Below are positions 18,956 to 27,909 of a stretch of DNA of 64,000 nucleotides, piece by piece (position 1 is the stretch's first letter; each line of letters begins with the position of its first letter). Under the pieces are notes generated by a model, which had not been told where the DNA came from, did not search any database, and was given only the letters and a program-made list of their open reading frames with translations. Source of the stretch: a virus; IMG/VR virus record IMGVR_UViG_3300020156_000029, positions 1 through 64,000 of that record; one strand, given 5' to 3'. Position numbers and translations under genes: made by a program.

Positions 18956-19132
18956 ATGGCCGAGGCCACCTACAAGAAGTCCAAGAGCGGCTACTACAAG
19001 GTCGCGATTAACCGGGTCTGGGAGCACGAGGGCTTTCTCTACAAGCCCTCGGCCGGCCTAACGGTCAATGAGGACATCCTCAAGGCCATGATCGCGGACG
19101 GCGTCGCCGAAAACATCCTGCCCGCCGACTAA
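18956..19132 (+). CDS. Small tail-region protein, 58 residues
   Basis: ATG preceded by TAAGGAGAGAG, a strong ribosome site. The peptide (MAEATYKKSKSGYYKVAINR...) has a compact alpha/beta pattern with Tyr/Lys-rich start and ends 11 bases before the next gene. No family recognised; a fibre-assembly chaperone or small virion protein would fit the position. Confidence 0.65.
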   Translation: MAEATYKKSKSGYYKVAINRVWEHEGFLYKPSAGLTVNEDILKAMIADGVAENILPAD

Positions 19133-19143
19133 GGCCGCATCGC

Positions 19144-20142
19144 ATGGCGCTTCCCGCCGAACTGGACTTCACCGCGAATCCCGCTGCGACCCCTGCGCGC
19201 ATGGATCGGGCGATGGAATACATCGTCGCCCGCTTCCGCGCCGTGGAGGCGGTGCAGCCTGACTTCCTGGCCGCGATCGAGACGCTGAAGGCGGTCGGCC
19301 TTGACCGCCTGGCCGAGGCCCTGATCCCGGTCTTCGATCAGGCCAACGGCATCGCCGCCACGCTCGAGGCTCTGAAGACGGAGTGGGAGGCGGACCTCAC
19401 TCGCGAACAGGTCCGCGACGACGTGACCGAGCGCGTAGTCGAGGAGTTCGCCGACTACCGCCACCGCTATCTCGGGGCCAAGTCGGAAGCGCCGACCGAG
19501 CGCGAAGACGGCTCGGCTGTCGCCGTGGGCGATATGTATTTCGACCTGGGCCTGGACGCGATGCGCGTGCTGGGTGCGAGCGGCTGGAAGAACGCCGGAT
19601 CGTCGGTCGCCGGCATCATGGAGCAGTTCGCGCTCACCGCGACTGCTGGCCAGACGTCGTTCGCGATCCCCGAGGGCTACGAGCCGGGGTACTTGATCGT
19701 CTACGTCAATGGCATCGCGCTCGAGACGGGCGACTACACCGCCACGAACGGAACGACGGTCGTCTTCGCCGAGGGCCTGTCGGCCGGCGACAGCGTGTCG
19801 GGTGTGAAGTTCGGCTCGGTCAACCTAGCGACCGTCTACAACAAGACCCAATCGGACTCGCGCTACGCACCGGCCGGCCAGTCCTATACCAAGACCGAGT
19901 CCGATGCGCGTTACTCGAACGGTATCACACAGTCGGCCGCCGATAACCGCTACGCCAAGAACGACCTGTCAAACCTGCCGAACGCTTCGGCGGCGCGCCA
20001 GAACCTCGGCCTGGGTTCGGCGGCGGCCCGCAACGACGCCTTCTTCCTGAAGACCGGCGCGGGCGTCACCGGCACGGTCTCCGCCGGTACCGCCGCGCCC
20101 TCGGGTGGTTCGGACGGCGACGTCTACTTCCGCTACACCTGA
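19144..20142 (+). CDS. Tail fibre protein
   Basis: 332 residues: helical N-terminal 120 residues, a beta-sandwich-like centre (AGQTSFAIPEGYEPGYLIVYVNGI, a common phage fibre module), then tandem fibre repeats with T-K-T-E/Q-S-D-S/A-R-Y motifs (NKTQSDSRYA, TKTESDARYS, ADNRYAKND) and ARQNLGLGSAA, typical of trimeric fibre shafts. The last base overlaps the next start. Confidence 0.78.
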   Translation: MALPAELDFTANPAATPARMDRAMEYIVARFRAVEAVQPDFLAAIETLKAVGLDRLAEALIPVFDQANGIAATLEALKTEWEADLTREQVRDDVTERVVEEFADYRHRYLGAKSEAPTEREDGSAVAVGDMYFDLGLDAMRVLGASGWKNAGSSVAGIMEQFALTATAGQTSFAIPEGYEPGYLIVYVNGIALETGDYTATNGTTVVFAEGLSAGDSVSGVKFGSVNLATVYNKTQSDSRYAPAGQSYTKTESDARYSNGITQSAADNRYAKNDLSNLPNASAARQNLGLGSAAARNDAFFLKTGAGVTGTVSAGTAAPSGGSDGDVYFRYT

Positions 20143-20567
20143 TGACGCTGCACCTCAGAGTCGGCGGCGCGCAAAAGGAGTGCCATCCGCATGTGCGGGT
20201 CGGCGGCTCCTGGCGCACGGTTCAGGAGGCCTTCGTCAGGGTTGGCGGCGGCTGGCGGCGGTTCTATGTGGCCCTGACCGCGTCCGCGACGCCCAACTCC
20301 GCCAGTGGATCGCGGACAGGGCTCGGCTACGTGACGACAAACTCGGTGACCGTCTCCGTTTCCGGCGGTTCGGGCTCCTATTCCTATGCTTGGTCCACTC
20401 CTGGGTTCGAGGTTGTCTCGTCAGGATCACCGACGACCGCATTCCGGTTTTTCGCGGATGCCGTTCCAACGAGCCAGAACGCCTCGGCGACATGCACCGT
20501 CACGGACACCGTCTCCGGCGCGACCGCGACGGTTTCCGTTCCGTGCTCCTTCACCGCTACTCCATAG
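20142..20567 (+). CDS. Ig/PKD-like fibre-tip or capsid-surface protein
   Basis: 141 residues. The N-terminus has three VRVGGxW-type repeats (LRVGGAQKE, VRVGGSWRT, VRVGGGWRR), a motif seen at ends of phage fibre and minor tail proteins; the C-terminal 90 residues look like an Ig/PKD beta-sandwich (TNSVTVSVSGGSGSYSYAW...ATCTVTDT). It overlaps the fibre gene before by one base. Likely a carbohydrate- or receptor-contacting accessory. Confidence 0.62.
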   Translation: MTLHLRVGGAQKECHPHVRVGGSWRTVQEAFVRVGGGWRRFYVALTASATPNSASGSRTGLGYVTTNSVTVSVSGGSGSYSYAWSTPGFEVVSSGSPTTAFRFFADAVPTSQNASATCTVTDTVSGATATVSVPCSFTATP

Positions 20568-20591
20568 AACGGGGGTCACCGCTCACACCGC

Positions 20592-21431
20592 ATGGCTAAC
20601 TCGCGCGCGTGGCAACGCGCTAAGGCGGTCCTCGCGACTGCAGAGGATTTGACGACTACGGCCGTCATCTCCGCACCCACTGGCCAGGTCGGCCACACCT
20701 ACGCCAGCGCCGCACCGGCGGGATGGGTCTTCGCGGCCGGTCGGACGATCGGTAGCGCTGCCTCCGGCGCGACTGAGCGGGCCAACGCCGACACGGCGGC
20801 CCTGTTCGCGCTGCTGTGGGCGCTCGACGCGACCCTGTTCCCGGTCACGACATCGACGGGCGGAGCTTCGACGCGGGGCGCTTCGGCCGCCGCCGACTTC
20901 GCGGCGAACAAGCGAATCCAGCTTCCCGACCATCGTGGGCGGGTCACGGCCGGCGTCGACAATGTTGGCGGGGCCGCGAACCGGCTGACGTCGGCCGCCG
21001 GCGGCGTGGACGCCACCAAGCTCGGATCGGCCGGCGGAGCGGCGACGCACACTCTGACGACCGCTCAGATGCCGGCTCACGCCCACGGCGTCACCGATCC
21101 GGGGCACAACCACTCTATTAACGATCCGGGTCACGCGCACACCGCGTCCGATTCCGGCCACGGCCACGGCTCGCGCTGGCAACCGACCGGCGGAAACTAC
21201 GGCGTCGTCGCGAGCGGAGGCTCCTACGTCGGTCGTGTCGCGATCACGGACGACACGAACCTCGATCGAGATACGTCGGTAAACACCGCCAACATCACCG
21301 TCGCCGCCGCTGGAACTGGCATTTGGAACTCCGGCAACACGACGAGCATCTCGATCCAGAACAACGGCTCCGGTCAGGCACACCCGAACACCCAGCCCAC
21401 CGTCTGCGCGAACCCGATCATCAGGCTCTAG
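20592..21431 (+). CDS. Tail-collar-domain receptor-binding protein
   Basis: 279 residues. The centre has the phage tail-collar signature (NKRIQLPDHRGRVTAGVDN) and the metal-binding H-x-H repeats (MPAHAHGVTDPGHNHS, DPGHAHT, GHGHG). Such proteins form knitted trimeric fibre tips. The C-terminus ends with HPNTQPTVCANPIIRL, the usual collar-protein ending. No clear Shine-Dalgarno is visible before the ATG. Confidence 0.82.
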   Translation: MANSRAWQRAKAVLATAEDLTTTAVISAPTGQVGHTYASAAPAGWVFAAGRTIGSAASGATERANADTAALFALLWALDATLFPVTTSTGGASTRGASAAADFAANKRIQLPDHRGRVTAGVDNVGGAANRLTSAAGGVDATKLGSAGGAATHTLTTAQMPAHAHGVTDPGHNHSINDPGHAHTASDSGHGHGSRWQPTGGNYGVVASGGSYVGRVAITDDTNLDRDTSVNTANITVAAAGTGIWNSGNTTSISIQNNGSGQAHPNTQPTVCANPIIRL

Positions 21432-21435
21432 GGCT

Positions 21436-21476
21436 ACCGAAACCGCCGCGAACCGTGCGGCACCCCGGCCTATTGT
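21436..21476 (+). promoter_or_regulatory. Phage promoter family site 3 (before tail sheath)
   Basis: Box ACCGAAACCGCCGCG (21436-21450), 20-base spacer, TATTGT (21471-21476), in the 77-base gap before the sheath gene. Three box positions differ from the best copy. It would drive the sheath-to-D tail operon. Confidence 0.55.
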
Positions 21477-21508
21477 GGGCTCAACCTTTTCTAGGAGGCT
21501 TCCGCCAG

Positions 21509-22951
21509 ATGGCGACCGATTTCCTTCACGGCGTTGAGGTCGTGACCGTCGACGGCGGTCCTCGCCCGATCCAGACCATTCGCTCGGCCGTTATCGGCCT
21601 GATCGGCACCGCGCCCGACGCCGACGCCCAGAAGTTCCCGCTGGACACCCCGGTCCTCGTCAACTCGCGCGGCGGTTACGCCGGCATCGGCGCGGGCGGC
21701 ACCCTGGCCCCCGCCCTGTCGGGCATCTTCGAGCAGTTCTCCCCGTTCGTCGTGGTGATCCGCGTCGAGGAGGGCGAGAACGCGGGCGAGACCGTCGCCA
21801 ACGTCATCGGCGGTGTGGACGTGAACACCGGCGAACTGACCGGCGTTCAGGCCTTCCGCAAGTCCGAGACCGAGACCGGCCTGATGCCGATGTTGCTGGT
21901 CGCCCCGAGCTTCACGAGCAATCGCCCGAGCGGCGTGACGGCCGTGGCTGTCGCCACCCAGGGCGTCGGTTACGACACGGCCCCGACCGTGACCTTCGCC
22001 GGCGGCGGCACCGACACGAACAAGATTCTGCCGACCGCTCACGCGGTGCTCGGCACCGGCACCGACGCCGGCAAGGTCGTGTCCATCGTGATCGACAATC
22101 CCGGTTACGCCCTGACCGAGGCCCCGACCGTTTCGCTGACGGGTGGCTCGGCCGAGACGCCGGCGACCCTGGGCGCTGTGACCTACGCCGCCGGGCCGAA
22201 CCCGGTCGTGACCGCGCTCCTGCCCGTCGCCAATCAGTTCCGCGCCACCATCCTCGCCGAGGGTCCGTCGACGACCGACGCCGCCGCCATCGCCTATCGC
22301 GGCGATTGGGGCTCGCGCCGGGTCTACATCGTCGATCCGAAGGTCAAGGTCTATGACGCCGACCCCGAGGTCGCCGCCTATGTGTCGCAGCCAAACTCGG
22401 CCCGCGTCGCCGGCCTGATCGCCCGAATCGACCACGAGATCGGCTTCTGGAAGTCGCCCTCGAACGAGGTCGTCAACGGCGTCGGCGGCCTGGACCGCGC
22501 GATTGATTGGGCGCTGGGCGACCCGAACACGCGCGCCAACCTCCTGAACGAGAACGAGGTCGCGACCTTCATCCGCGACGACGGCTGGCGTCTGTGGGGC
22601 AACCGCACCGCCTCCGACGATCCGAAGTATGCCTTCCTGAGCGTGGCCCGCACCGCCGACATGATCGACCTGTCGATCCAGAAGGCGCACCGCTGGGCCG
22701 TCGATCGGGTCATCAACAAGGCCTATTTCGAGGACGTCACCGCCTCGGTGAACGGTTACCTCCGCACCCTGGAAGCGCGCGGCGCGATCCTGGGCGGCAA
22801 GTGCTGGGTCGACCCCGACTTCAACACGTCGGCCGACATCACCTCGGGCAAGGCGACCTTCAGCTACGACTTCACTCCGCCGTACCCGGCCGAGCGCGTC
22901 ACCTTCCGTTCGTCGATCACCGACGAATACATCACCTCGATCTTCGCTTAA
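21509..22951 (+). CDS. FI: Contractile tail sheath protein (P2 gpFI family)
   Basis: 480 residues (P2 FI 396). Starts MATDFLHGVEVVTVDGGPRPI, the family opening, followed by IGLIGTAPDA; the C-terminal third has SVARTADMIDLSIQKAHRWAVDR and GGKCWVDPDFNTSADITSGK, both strongly conserved. An extra beta-rich insert lies in the middle (about 160-250, with VATQGVGYDTAPTVTFAGG repeats), likely a surface domain. AGGAGG ten bases upstream fixes the start. Confidence 0.93.
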   Translation: MATDFLHGVEVVTVDGGPRPIQTIRSAVIGLIGTAPDADAQKFPLDTPVLVNSRGGYAGIGAGGTLAPALSGIFEQFSPFVVVIRVEEGENAGETVANVIGGVDVNTGELTGVQAFRKSETETGLMPMLLVAPSFTSNRPSGVTAVAVATQGVGYDTAPTVTFAGGGTDTNKILPTAHAVLGTGTDAGKVVSIVIDNPGYALTEAPTVSLTGGSAETPATLGAVTYAAGPNPVVTALLPVANQFRATILAEGPSTTDAAAIAYRGDWGSRRVYIVDPKVKVYDADPEVAAYVSQPNSARVAGLIARIDHEIGFWKSPSNEVVNGVGGLDRAIDWALGDPNTRANLLNENEVATFIRDDGWRLWGNRTASDDPKYAFLSVARTADMIDLSIQKAHRWAVDRVINKAYFEDVTASVNGYLRTLEARGAILGGKCWVDPDFNTSADITSGKATFSYDFTPPYPAERVTFRSSITDEYITSIFA

Positions 22952-22965
22952 GGGGCCGCTCCACG

Positions 22966-23460
22966 ATGATCCCTCACGTTCTCAAGAACTGGAACTGCTT
23001 CATCAACGGGGTTGGCTACGCCGGCCTCTGCGATGAGGCGGAGCTTCCCGAGATCGCCCTCAAGATGGAGGAGCACCGCGCCGGCGGCATGGATGGTGCC
23101 TTCGAGATCGACATGGGCCAGGAGGTCATGTCCTCGAAGCTGACCTTCGCCACCTACCCGCCCGAGGTTCTGGCGGCCCTGGCGCGCGGCGTCCGCATCC
23201 AACTGCGCGGCGTGCTGAAGCGCGACACCGACAACTCGGTCATCCCGGTCATCGTCGAGATCGGCGGGCGGCCGAAGAAGTGGACCCCCGGCTCGTGGAA
23301 GGCCGGCGACAAGGCGACCTCGGAGCACGAGATCGCGGTCGACTACTTCCGTTGGAACCAAGCCGGTGTCGACCTCATGGAGGTCGACGTCGTCAACATG
23401 AAGCGCGTGATCGGCGGAGTCGACCAACTCGCCGACGAGCGCGCGATCCTTTCCATCTAA
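22966..23460 (+). CDS. FII: Tail tube protein (P2 gpFII family)
   Basis: 164 residues (P2 FII 172). Conserved MIPHVLKNWNCFINGVGYAG start, then EDIALKMEEHRAGGMDG-like region, and C-terminal VDVVNMKRVIGGVDQL, the family ending. It polymerises into the inner tube that carries DNA. It lies immediately after the sheath with a 14-base gap. Confidence 0.93.
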   Translation: MIPHVLKNWNCFINGVGYAGLCDEAELPEIALKMEEHRAGGMDGAFEIDMGQEVMSSKLTFATYPPEVLAALARGVRIQLRGVLKRDTDNSVIPVIVEIGGRPKKWTPGSWKAGDKATSEHEIAVDYFRWNQAGVDLMEVDVVNMKRVIGGVDQLADERAILSI

Positions 23461-23486
23461 CCGACCATCCCCAGGAGAGAACTACG

Positions 23487-23762
23487 ATGGCCGACCTGAG
23501 CGCTACAGCGACGATCAAGCTGGACTTCCCCTTTGATGCGGATGGCCAGGCCTTCACCGAACTGACGATGCGTCGTCCGAAGATGAAGGACAATCACGCC
23601 ATTCAGAAGATGAAGGGAAGCGACTTCGAGCGCGGTGTGTCCATGCTGGCGCGCCTGTGCGACGTGGCCCCCGAGGTGATCCACGAACTCGACGAATTGG
23701 ACGCCAACAAGCTGCAGGAACAACTGAACTCCTTTCGTGGAGACAGCGGGTCCGACGCCTGA
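23487..23762 (+). CDS. E: Tail assembly chaperone, P2 gpE / Mu gp41 family
   Basis: 91 residues; after a Thr/Lys beta strand (TATIKLDFPFDADG), the segment TELTMRRPKMKDNHAIQKMKG is typical of the E/41/14 chaperone family. AGGAGAG lies upstream. In relatives a fraction of ribosomes change frame near the end to make a longer E+E' that wraps the tape measure; an overlapping second frame is present here. Confidence 0.85.
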   Translation: MADLSATATIKLDFPFDADGQAFTELTMRRPKMKDNHAIQKMKGSDFERGVSMLARLCDVAPEVIHELDELDANKLQEQLNSFRGDSGSDA

Positions 23763-23922
23763 AGGCGAGGAGCTATGGATCGCCGCCCTGGGGCTGATGA
23801 AATGCAGCAAGGGCGGCCTCACCTGGCCCGTCATCCTCGAGATGGACGTCGAGGACTTTAACGCCGCGCTCGACGCCGCCGAGGAACTGGAAAAGCGCAT
23901 CGCCAAGGCGATGAAGGGATAA
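23728..23922 (+). CDS. gpE' extension, probably reached by frameshifting
   Basis: The +1 frame is open from 23728, just after a TGA at 23725, to the stop at 23920-23922, giving a helical, Glu/Ala-rich extension (EELWIAALGLMKCSKGGLTWPVILEMDVEDFNAA split over about 55 residues). It has no good ribosome site (only a GTG at 23737) and lies between E and the tape measure gene, where tail chaperone extensions are always found. The gene-E codons TCC TTT CGT (23730-23738) include TTT C, a classic +1 slippery sequence for tRNA-Phe. Frameshift direction (+1, equivalent to -2) is inferred. Confidence 0.6.
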   Translation, partial: TPFVETAGPTPEGEELWIAALGLMKCSKGGLTWPVILEMDVEDFNAALDAAEELEKRIAKAMKG

Positions 23923-23923
23923 G

Positions 23924-26296
23924 ATGGCTCGCGGCTTATCGGTCTTCGTTAACATTGGCGCAAGGGTCGGCTCCTCGGTGGGGTCGGCCGCCGCCGCGAC
24001 CGAGCGCCGCTTCGGCCAGATGAATCGTCGGCTCCGCGTCATGGCGGCCGAGACCTCCGCACACATGCGCGCCACCGAGCGCCAGTGGGGCTCGATCCGC
24101 CGCAACGCCAGCGACTTCGCGATGGGCGTCAGCGCGCCCATGGGCGTCCTGGCGGGCCTGGGGGCGAAGACCGCCTACGAGTGGGCTCAGGTCGGGAACA
24201 ACCTTCAGGCCGTCACTCAGATGACGCACGAGCAGCGTAAGGCCGTCGAAGCCGCCGCTCGCTCGCAGATCGGCAACCCCGTCAACAACCTCCGCGCCGG
24301 CCTGGACCTGGGTCGCACCGGCCTGGCCCCGGATGAGATCGCGGCCGGCCTTCCGATCGCCGTGCGACTGGCCCGCTCCGACCCGGAGAGCGTTGATCAG
24401 GCCCAGGCGGCCGACATCGTCACGAACATCCTCAAGGGGATGCGGATGCCGATTGGCGAACTCGGCCGGGCGGCCGACGTGATCGCCTACGCCGCCGCGC
24501 AATCGTCGTCCGACGTCCGCCTGATGGGCGAGAGCTTCAAGTATGCGGGGCCGCTGGCCGCCCGCGCCGGCACTTCGATCGAGGAGGCCGCCGCCGCCTT
24601 CATGACGATGGCCGACGCGGGCATCAAGGGCTCCGAGTCGGGAGTGGCCTTCCGGTCCATGCTGGTCCGCATGATCAAGCTGCCGAAGCCCGCCGCCGCC
24701 GTGCTCGCGCGCTACAACATGCAGATCAGCGACTACGTCAAGTTGTCGAACGCACCTTCCGGCCAGGGCATCATCAACAGCCTGAAGGCCTCGGGTATCG
24801 CGGCCGGCGGCGCGGCCTCCGAGCTTGATCGCATCCTTGGGTCCAATCTTGCCGGGGCCGACCTCGTCGAGGCGCTGACGAGCGCGGTTTCGCGCGGGAT
24901 CGAGGGCGGCGCGGACGCCGTCGATCGCGAGATGTTGTCGACGGTGATCAGCGACGCGCTGATCGGGAGCGCCGACAAGATCAACTGGCGCAAGTTCATC
25001 GCCGACGCGCGCGCGAAGGGATGGACGACCGGCGACATCGTCAACTTCTTCGACACGCGCCAAGGCGCGCGCCTGGCCACCCTGTTCGGCGACGACCTCG
25101 AGAACACTCTGTCCAAGATGAAGGGACAGGGCGGCTCTAGCGGCTGGCTCGACAAGATGTTCGCCCTTCAGAATCAGGGCGTCGTCGGGTCGATGCAACG
25201 CCTGGCGCAGTCGATGGGGAAACTCATCATCACGATCTCCGAGGCGGGCGTGATCGACACGGCCGCCAACGCGATCGACAAGCTGGCCAACGGCATCTCG
25301 GCGCTCGGCAAGTCGAACCCCGCGCTCCTGAAGTTCGGCACCTACGCCGTGCTGGCGCTGGCCGTGCTCGGCCCTCTGGGCTGGCTCATGGGCGGCGTCG
25401 TCGCCGGTTTCCGTCTGCTCGGCGGCGCGGTGATGTTCCTTGGCCGCATGGCGGCGGGACCGCTCGGACGCTTCGCCGGCATGGTGACTCGTCTGTGGCG
25501 GCTTGGCGGCTTGGTCGCGGCCATCGGCGGGCGCGCCGCGCTCATCCCCCTGCTGGCCCCCCTGGGCCTCCTCGGCGTCGCCCTTGGGGCTGTCGCCCTC
25601 GCCGTCGCGTGGATCGTCGCCAAATGGAGCGGCATCAAGGCCTTCTTCTCCGGCATGAAGGAGGGCTTTGTCGAGGCGGTCGGACCCGAGGGCATGGCGT
25701 CCATCCAGAAGTTCGGCGAGGCGCTGCGCTGGGTTGCCGACGTTCTGTTCACGCCGTGGAAGATGCTGGCCGGTGCGATCGGTGCAGTGTTCAACTGGAT
25801 CGGCCAGTTGTTCGCGCCAGCGGAGACCGAGAAGTGGCGATCCGGGGGCGAGAGCTTCGGCCGCGTGATCGGCGGGATGGTCAAGGGCCTCACCGGGTTC
25901 ATCGACCTGATCACGACCGGCATCAACAAGATTCGCGAGTTCTTCGGGGCAAGCAACGCCGGCGGAGCGGCCGGGGCGGCCATTGGCGCTCAGATGGGCG
26001 CGGCCACGACCCGCCAGCGCGGCGGCGGCCTCGGGCGCGGCTCCCTGGCGCTCGTCGGCGAGCGCGGGCCGGAACTGTTCGCCTCCGGCCGCTCGGGTAC
26101 GGTGATCCCGGCGCGGGCGACGGCGGCGCTGATCGCGGCCATGTCTGGCGGCATCCCGGTCCAGAGCCAGGCCGCGCCGATCCAGACGGGCGACATCCAT
26201 ATCCACGGGGCGACCGATCCGGCCGCGACGGCCCAGGCTGTTCGTGCTGAACTGAAGCGTCTTCAGCGCGAACAGCGCGCAGGGTTGCACGACTGA
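23924..26296 (+). CDS. T: Tail tape measure protein (P2 gpT-like)
   Basis: 790 residues (P2 T 815). N-terminal 150 residues are coiled-coil-like; then the phage tape-measure core (ADIVTNILKGMRMPIGELGRAADVIAYAAA, GESFKYAGPLAARAG, ...SGVAFRSMLVRM), membrane-like hydrophobic segments around 465-575 (AVLALAVLGPLGWLMGGVVAG; ALIPLLAPLGLLGVALGAVA), and a C-terminal RGSLALVGERGPELFA motif. It sets tail length and may form a pore during infection. Confidence 0.92.
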   Translation: MARGLSVFVNIGARVGSSVGSAAAATERRFGQMNRRLRVMAAETSAHMRATERQWGSIRRNASDFAMGVSAPMGVLAGLGAKTAYEWAQVGNNLQAVTQMTHEQRKAVEAAARSQIGNPVNNLRAGLDLGRTGLAPDEIAAGLPIAVRLARSDPESVDQAQAADIVTNILKGMRMPIGELGRAADVIAYAAAQSSSDVRLMGESFKYAGPLAARAGTSIEEAAAAFMTMADAGIKGSESGVAFRSMLVRMIKLPKPAAAVLARYNMQISDYVKLSNAPSGQGIINSLKASGIAAGGAASELDRILGSNLAGADLVEALTSAVSRGIEGGADAVDREMLSTVISDALIGSADKINWRKFIADARAKGWTTGDIVNFFDTRQGARLATLFGDDLENTLSKMKGQGGSSGWLDKMFALQNQGVVGSMQRLAQSMGKLIITISEAGVIDTAANAIDKLANGISALGKSNPALLKFGTYAVLALAVLGPLGWLMGGVVAGFRLLGGAVMFLGRMAAGPLGRFAGMVTRLWRLGGLVAAIGGRAALIPLLAPLGLLGVALGAVALAVAWIVAKWSGIKAFFSGMKEGFVEAVGPEGMASIQKFGEALRWVADVLFTPWKMLAGAIGAVFNWIGQLFAPAETEKWRSGGESFGRVIGGMVKGLTGFIDLITTGINKIREFFGASNAGGAAGAAIGAQMGAATTRQRGGGLGRGSLALVGERGPELFASGRSGTVIPARATAALIAAMSGGIPVQSQAAPIQTGDIHIHGATDPAATAQAVRAELKRLQREQRAGLHD

Positions 26297-26700
26297 TGGC
26301 CAGCGATTCGCGGGTGATGATGGCGCTAGGGGAATATCGCTTCTCCCTGCCCACCGCCGCCTACCAAGACCTCGAGCGCACGAACGAATGGCGGTGGGCC
26401 TCGGTCGACCGCATCGGTGCGCGCCCGGCGCTTCAGTTCGTCGGCGAGGGCACCGAGACGATCAACATGCGCGGGGTCATCTACCCGCACTTCGTCGCCC
26501 AGAACGCCGGGCTCGAGCAACTGTCGCGGATGCGCGCCGAGGCCGCCAAGGGCGAGGCGCTCCTGATGGTCGACGGTGCCGGCCGGGTCTGGGGCGAGTT
26601 CGTGATCACGACTATTCGCGAGGGCCAGCGGCATTTCTGGTCTGACGGCCGGCCGCGCTCGATCGACTTCGACATCTCCCTGGTGGCCTATGGCGGATAG
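26296..26700 (+). CDS. U: Tail protein U (P2 gpU-like)
   Basis: 134 residues (P2 U 159): ALGEYRFSLPTAAYQDLERTNEWRWASVDRIG and the RPALQFVGEGTETINMRGVIYPHF segment match the gpU family. It completes the tail end near the baseplate. The start overlaps the stop of T by one base; its end overlaps X by 11 bases. Confidence 0.9.
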   Translation: MASDSRVMMALGEYRFSLPTAAYQDLERTNEWRWASVDRIGARPALQFVGEGTETINMRGVIYPHFVAQNAGLEQLSRMRAEAAKGEALLMVDGAGRVWGEFVITTIREGQRHFWSDGRPRSIDFDISLVAYGG

Positions 26701-26911
26701 CGTCGTCTACGAGACCGTCATCACGGACGAGGGCGACACCGTCGACCTGATCGCCTTCCGGCGCTTCGGCGTCCACGGAGCCGAGCCCGACATCCTCGCG
26801 GCCAACGCCGGCCTGGCCGCGCGCGACGCCGTGCTTCCCGCCGGGCTGGCCATCCGCATCCCGATCCCGGTCCAGAAGGACCGCCGCCAGAGCACGAGGT
26901 TGTGGTCGTGA
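26690..26911 (+). CDS. X: Tail protein X (LysM-like)
   Basis: 73 residues (P2 X 67). Contains the LysM-like pattern VYETVITDEGDTVDLIAFRRFG...ILAANAGLAARDAVLPAGLAIRIP read in two pieces, as in P2 X, which bridges hub proteins. It overlaps U and D. Confidence 0.88.
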   Translation: MADSVVYETVITDEGDTVDLIAFRRFGVHGAEPDILAANAGLAARDAVLPAGLAIRIPIPVQKDRRQSTRLWS

Positions 26912-27909
26912 AGCCCGTCGCGCTTCTCACGATCAACGGCCGCGACGTCTCGAGCGCCATCTTCGGCGAGGGCGGCATTCTGATCAGCCTGACGATCACC
27001 GATCAGGCCGGCACCAAGTCCGACACCCTTGAGCTTGAGATCGACGATCGGGAGGGCTTCACGGCCCCGCCGAAGGGGGCGGAGGTTCAGGCCTGGCTCG
27101 GCTACGAGCCGACGCCCGTCTACATGGGCCGTTTCACGGTCGACGAGTGGACGAAGGCCGGGCCGGTGCGGACGCTCCGCGTCAGCGCCAAGGCGGCCGA
27201 GATGACATCGACGATCCGCGCGGCCAAGACGAAGTCGTGGGACGGCAAGACGGTCGGCGACATCGCGCGGGAGATCGCCGGCGAGCATGGGCTGCAGGCT
27301 GTCGTCGCCGAATCGGTCGCGGGCCTGTCCATCGCGCACATCGACCAACAGAACGAATCGGACCTGGGCTTCCTCTCGCGCCTGGCCCGCCGCGCGGGCG
27401 CGACCTTCAAGCTGGGCGACGGCCAGGTCGTGCTCTCCGAGCGCGGGGCGATGAGCACGCTCCCGAGCGGCAAGGAGAAGCCGACGATCAGGCTGACGCC
27501 CGACATGGTCGGCGAGTGGAGCGCCACGACGGCCGAGCGCGGCGACTACAAGGCCGTGGTCTGCACCTATATGGATCACGCGGCTGGCCGGCGCGTCAGC
27601 GTCACGGAAGGCGAGGGGACGCCGAAGCACCGCGACCGGCGGCTCTACGCCAGCGAGGCCGAGGCCAAGGCGGCGGCTCGCGCCCAACTCGGCGACCTGA
27701 CGCGCGGGAAGATCACCTTCGAGACGAGCGGGACAGGGCTCCCCGACGTGTTCGCCGAGGCCAAGATCGACGCCCAGGACTTCGACCCCGACGTCGACGG
27801 CGAGTTCCTGATCAAGTCGGTGACGCACAGCTTCACGAGCGGCGGCTACACGACTTCGATCAGCATGGAAACTGGCGGAGAGGGCGACGAGGAGGGCGAG
27901 GGCGACTAG
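26908..27909 (+). CDS. D: Tail hub protein D (P2 gpD-like)
   Basis: 333 residues (P2 D 387). Conserved features include ISLTITDQAGTKSDTLELEIDD, the PVYMGRFTVDEW segment, and SDLGFLSRLARRAGATFKLGDG. It is the hub on which the V spike sits. GTG at 26908 with GAGG eight bases upstream is preferred over the GTG at 26902. The C-terminus ends with an acidic Gly/Glu run. Confidence 0.9.
   Translation: MKPVALLTINGRDVSSAIFGEGGILISLTITDQAGTKSDTLELEIDDREGFTAPPKGAEVQAWLGYEPTPVYMGRFTVDEWTKAGPVRTLRVSAKAAEMTSTIRAAKTKSWDGKTVGDIAREIAGEHGLQAVVAESVAGLSIAHIDQQNESDLGFLSRLARRAGATFKLGDGQVVLSERGAMSTLPSGKEKPTIRLTPDMVGEWSATTAERGDYKAVVCTYMDHAAGRRVSVTEGEGTPKHRDRRLYASEAEAKAAARAQLGDLTRGKITFETSGTGLPDVFAEAKIDAQDFDPDVDGEFLIKSVTHSFTSGGYTTSISMETGGEGDEEGEGD

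Noticed and set aside
23737-23922. Independent gene starting at GTG 23737
   Set aside because: No Shine-Dalgarno, and the context between the tail chaperone and tape measure genes favours a frameshift product; kept only as an alternative.
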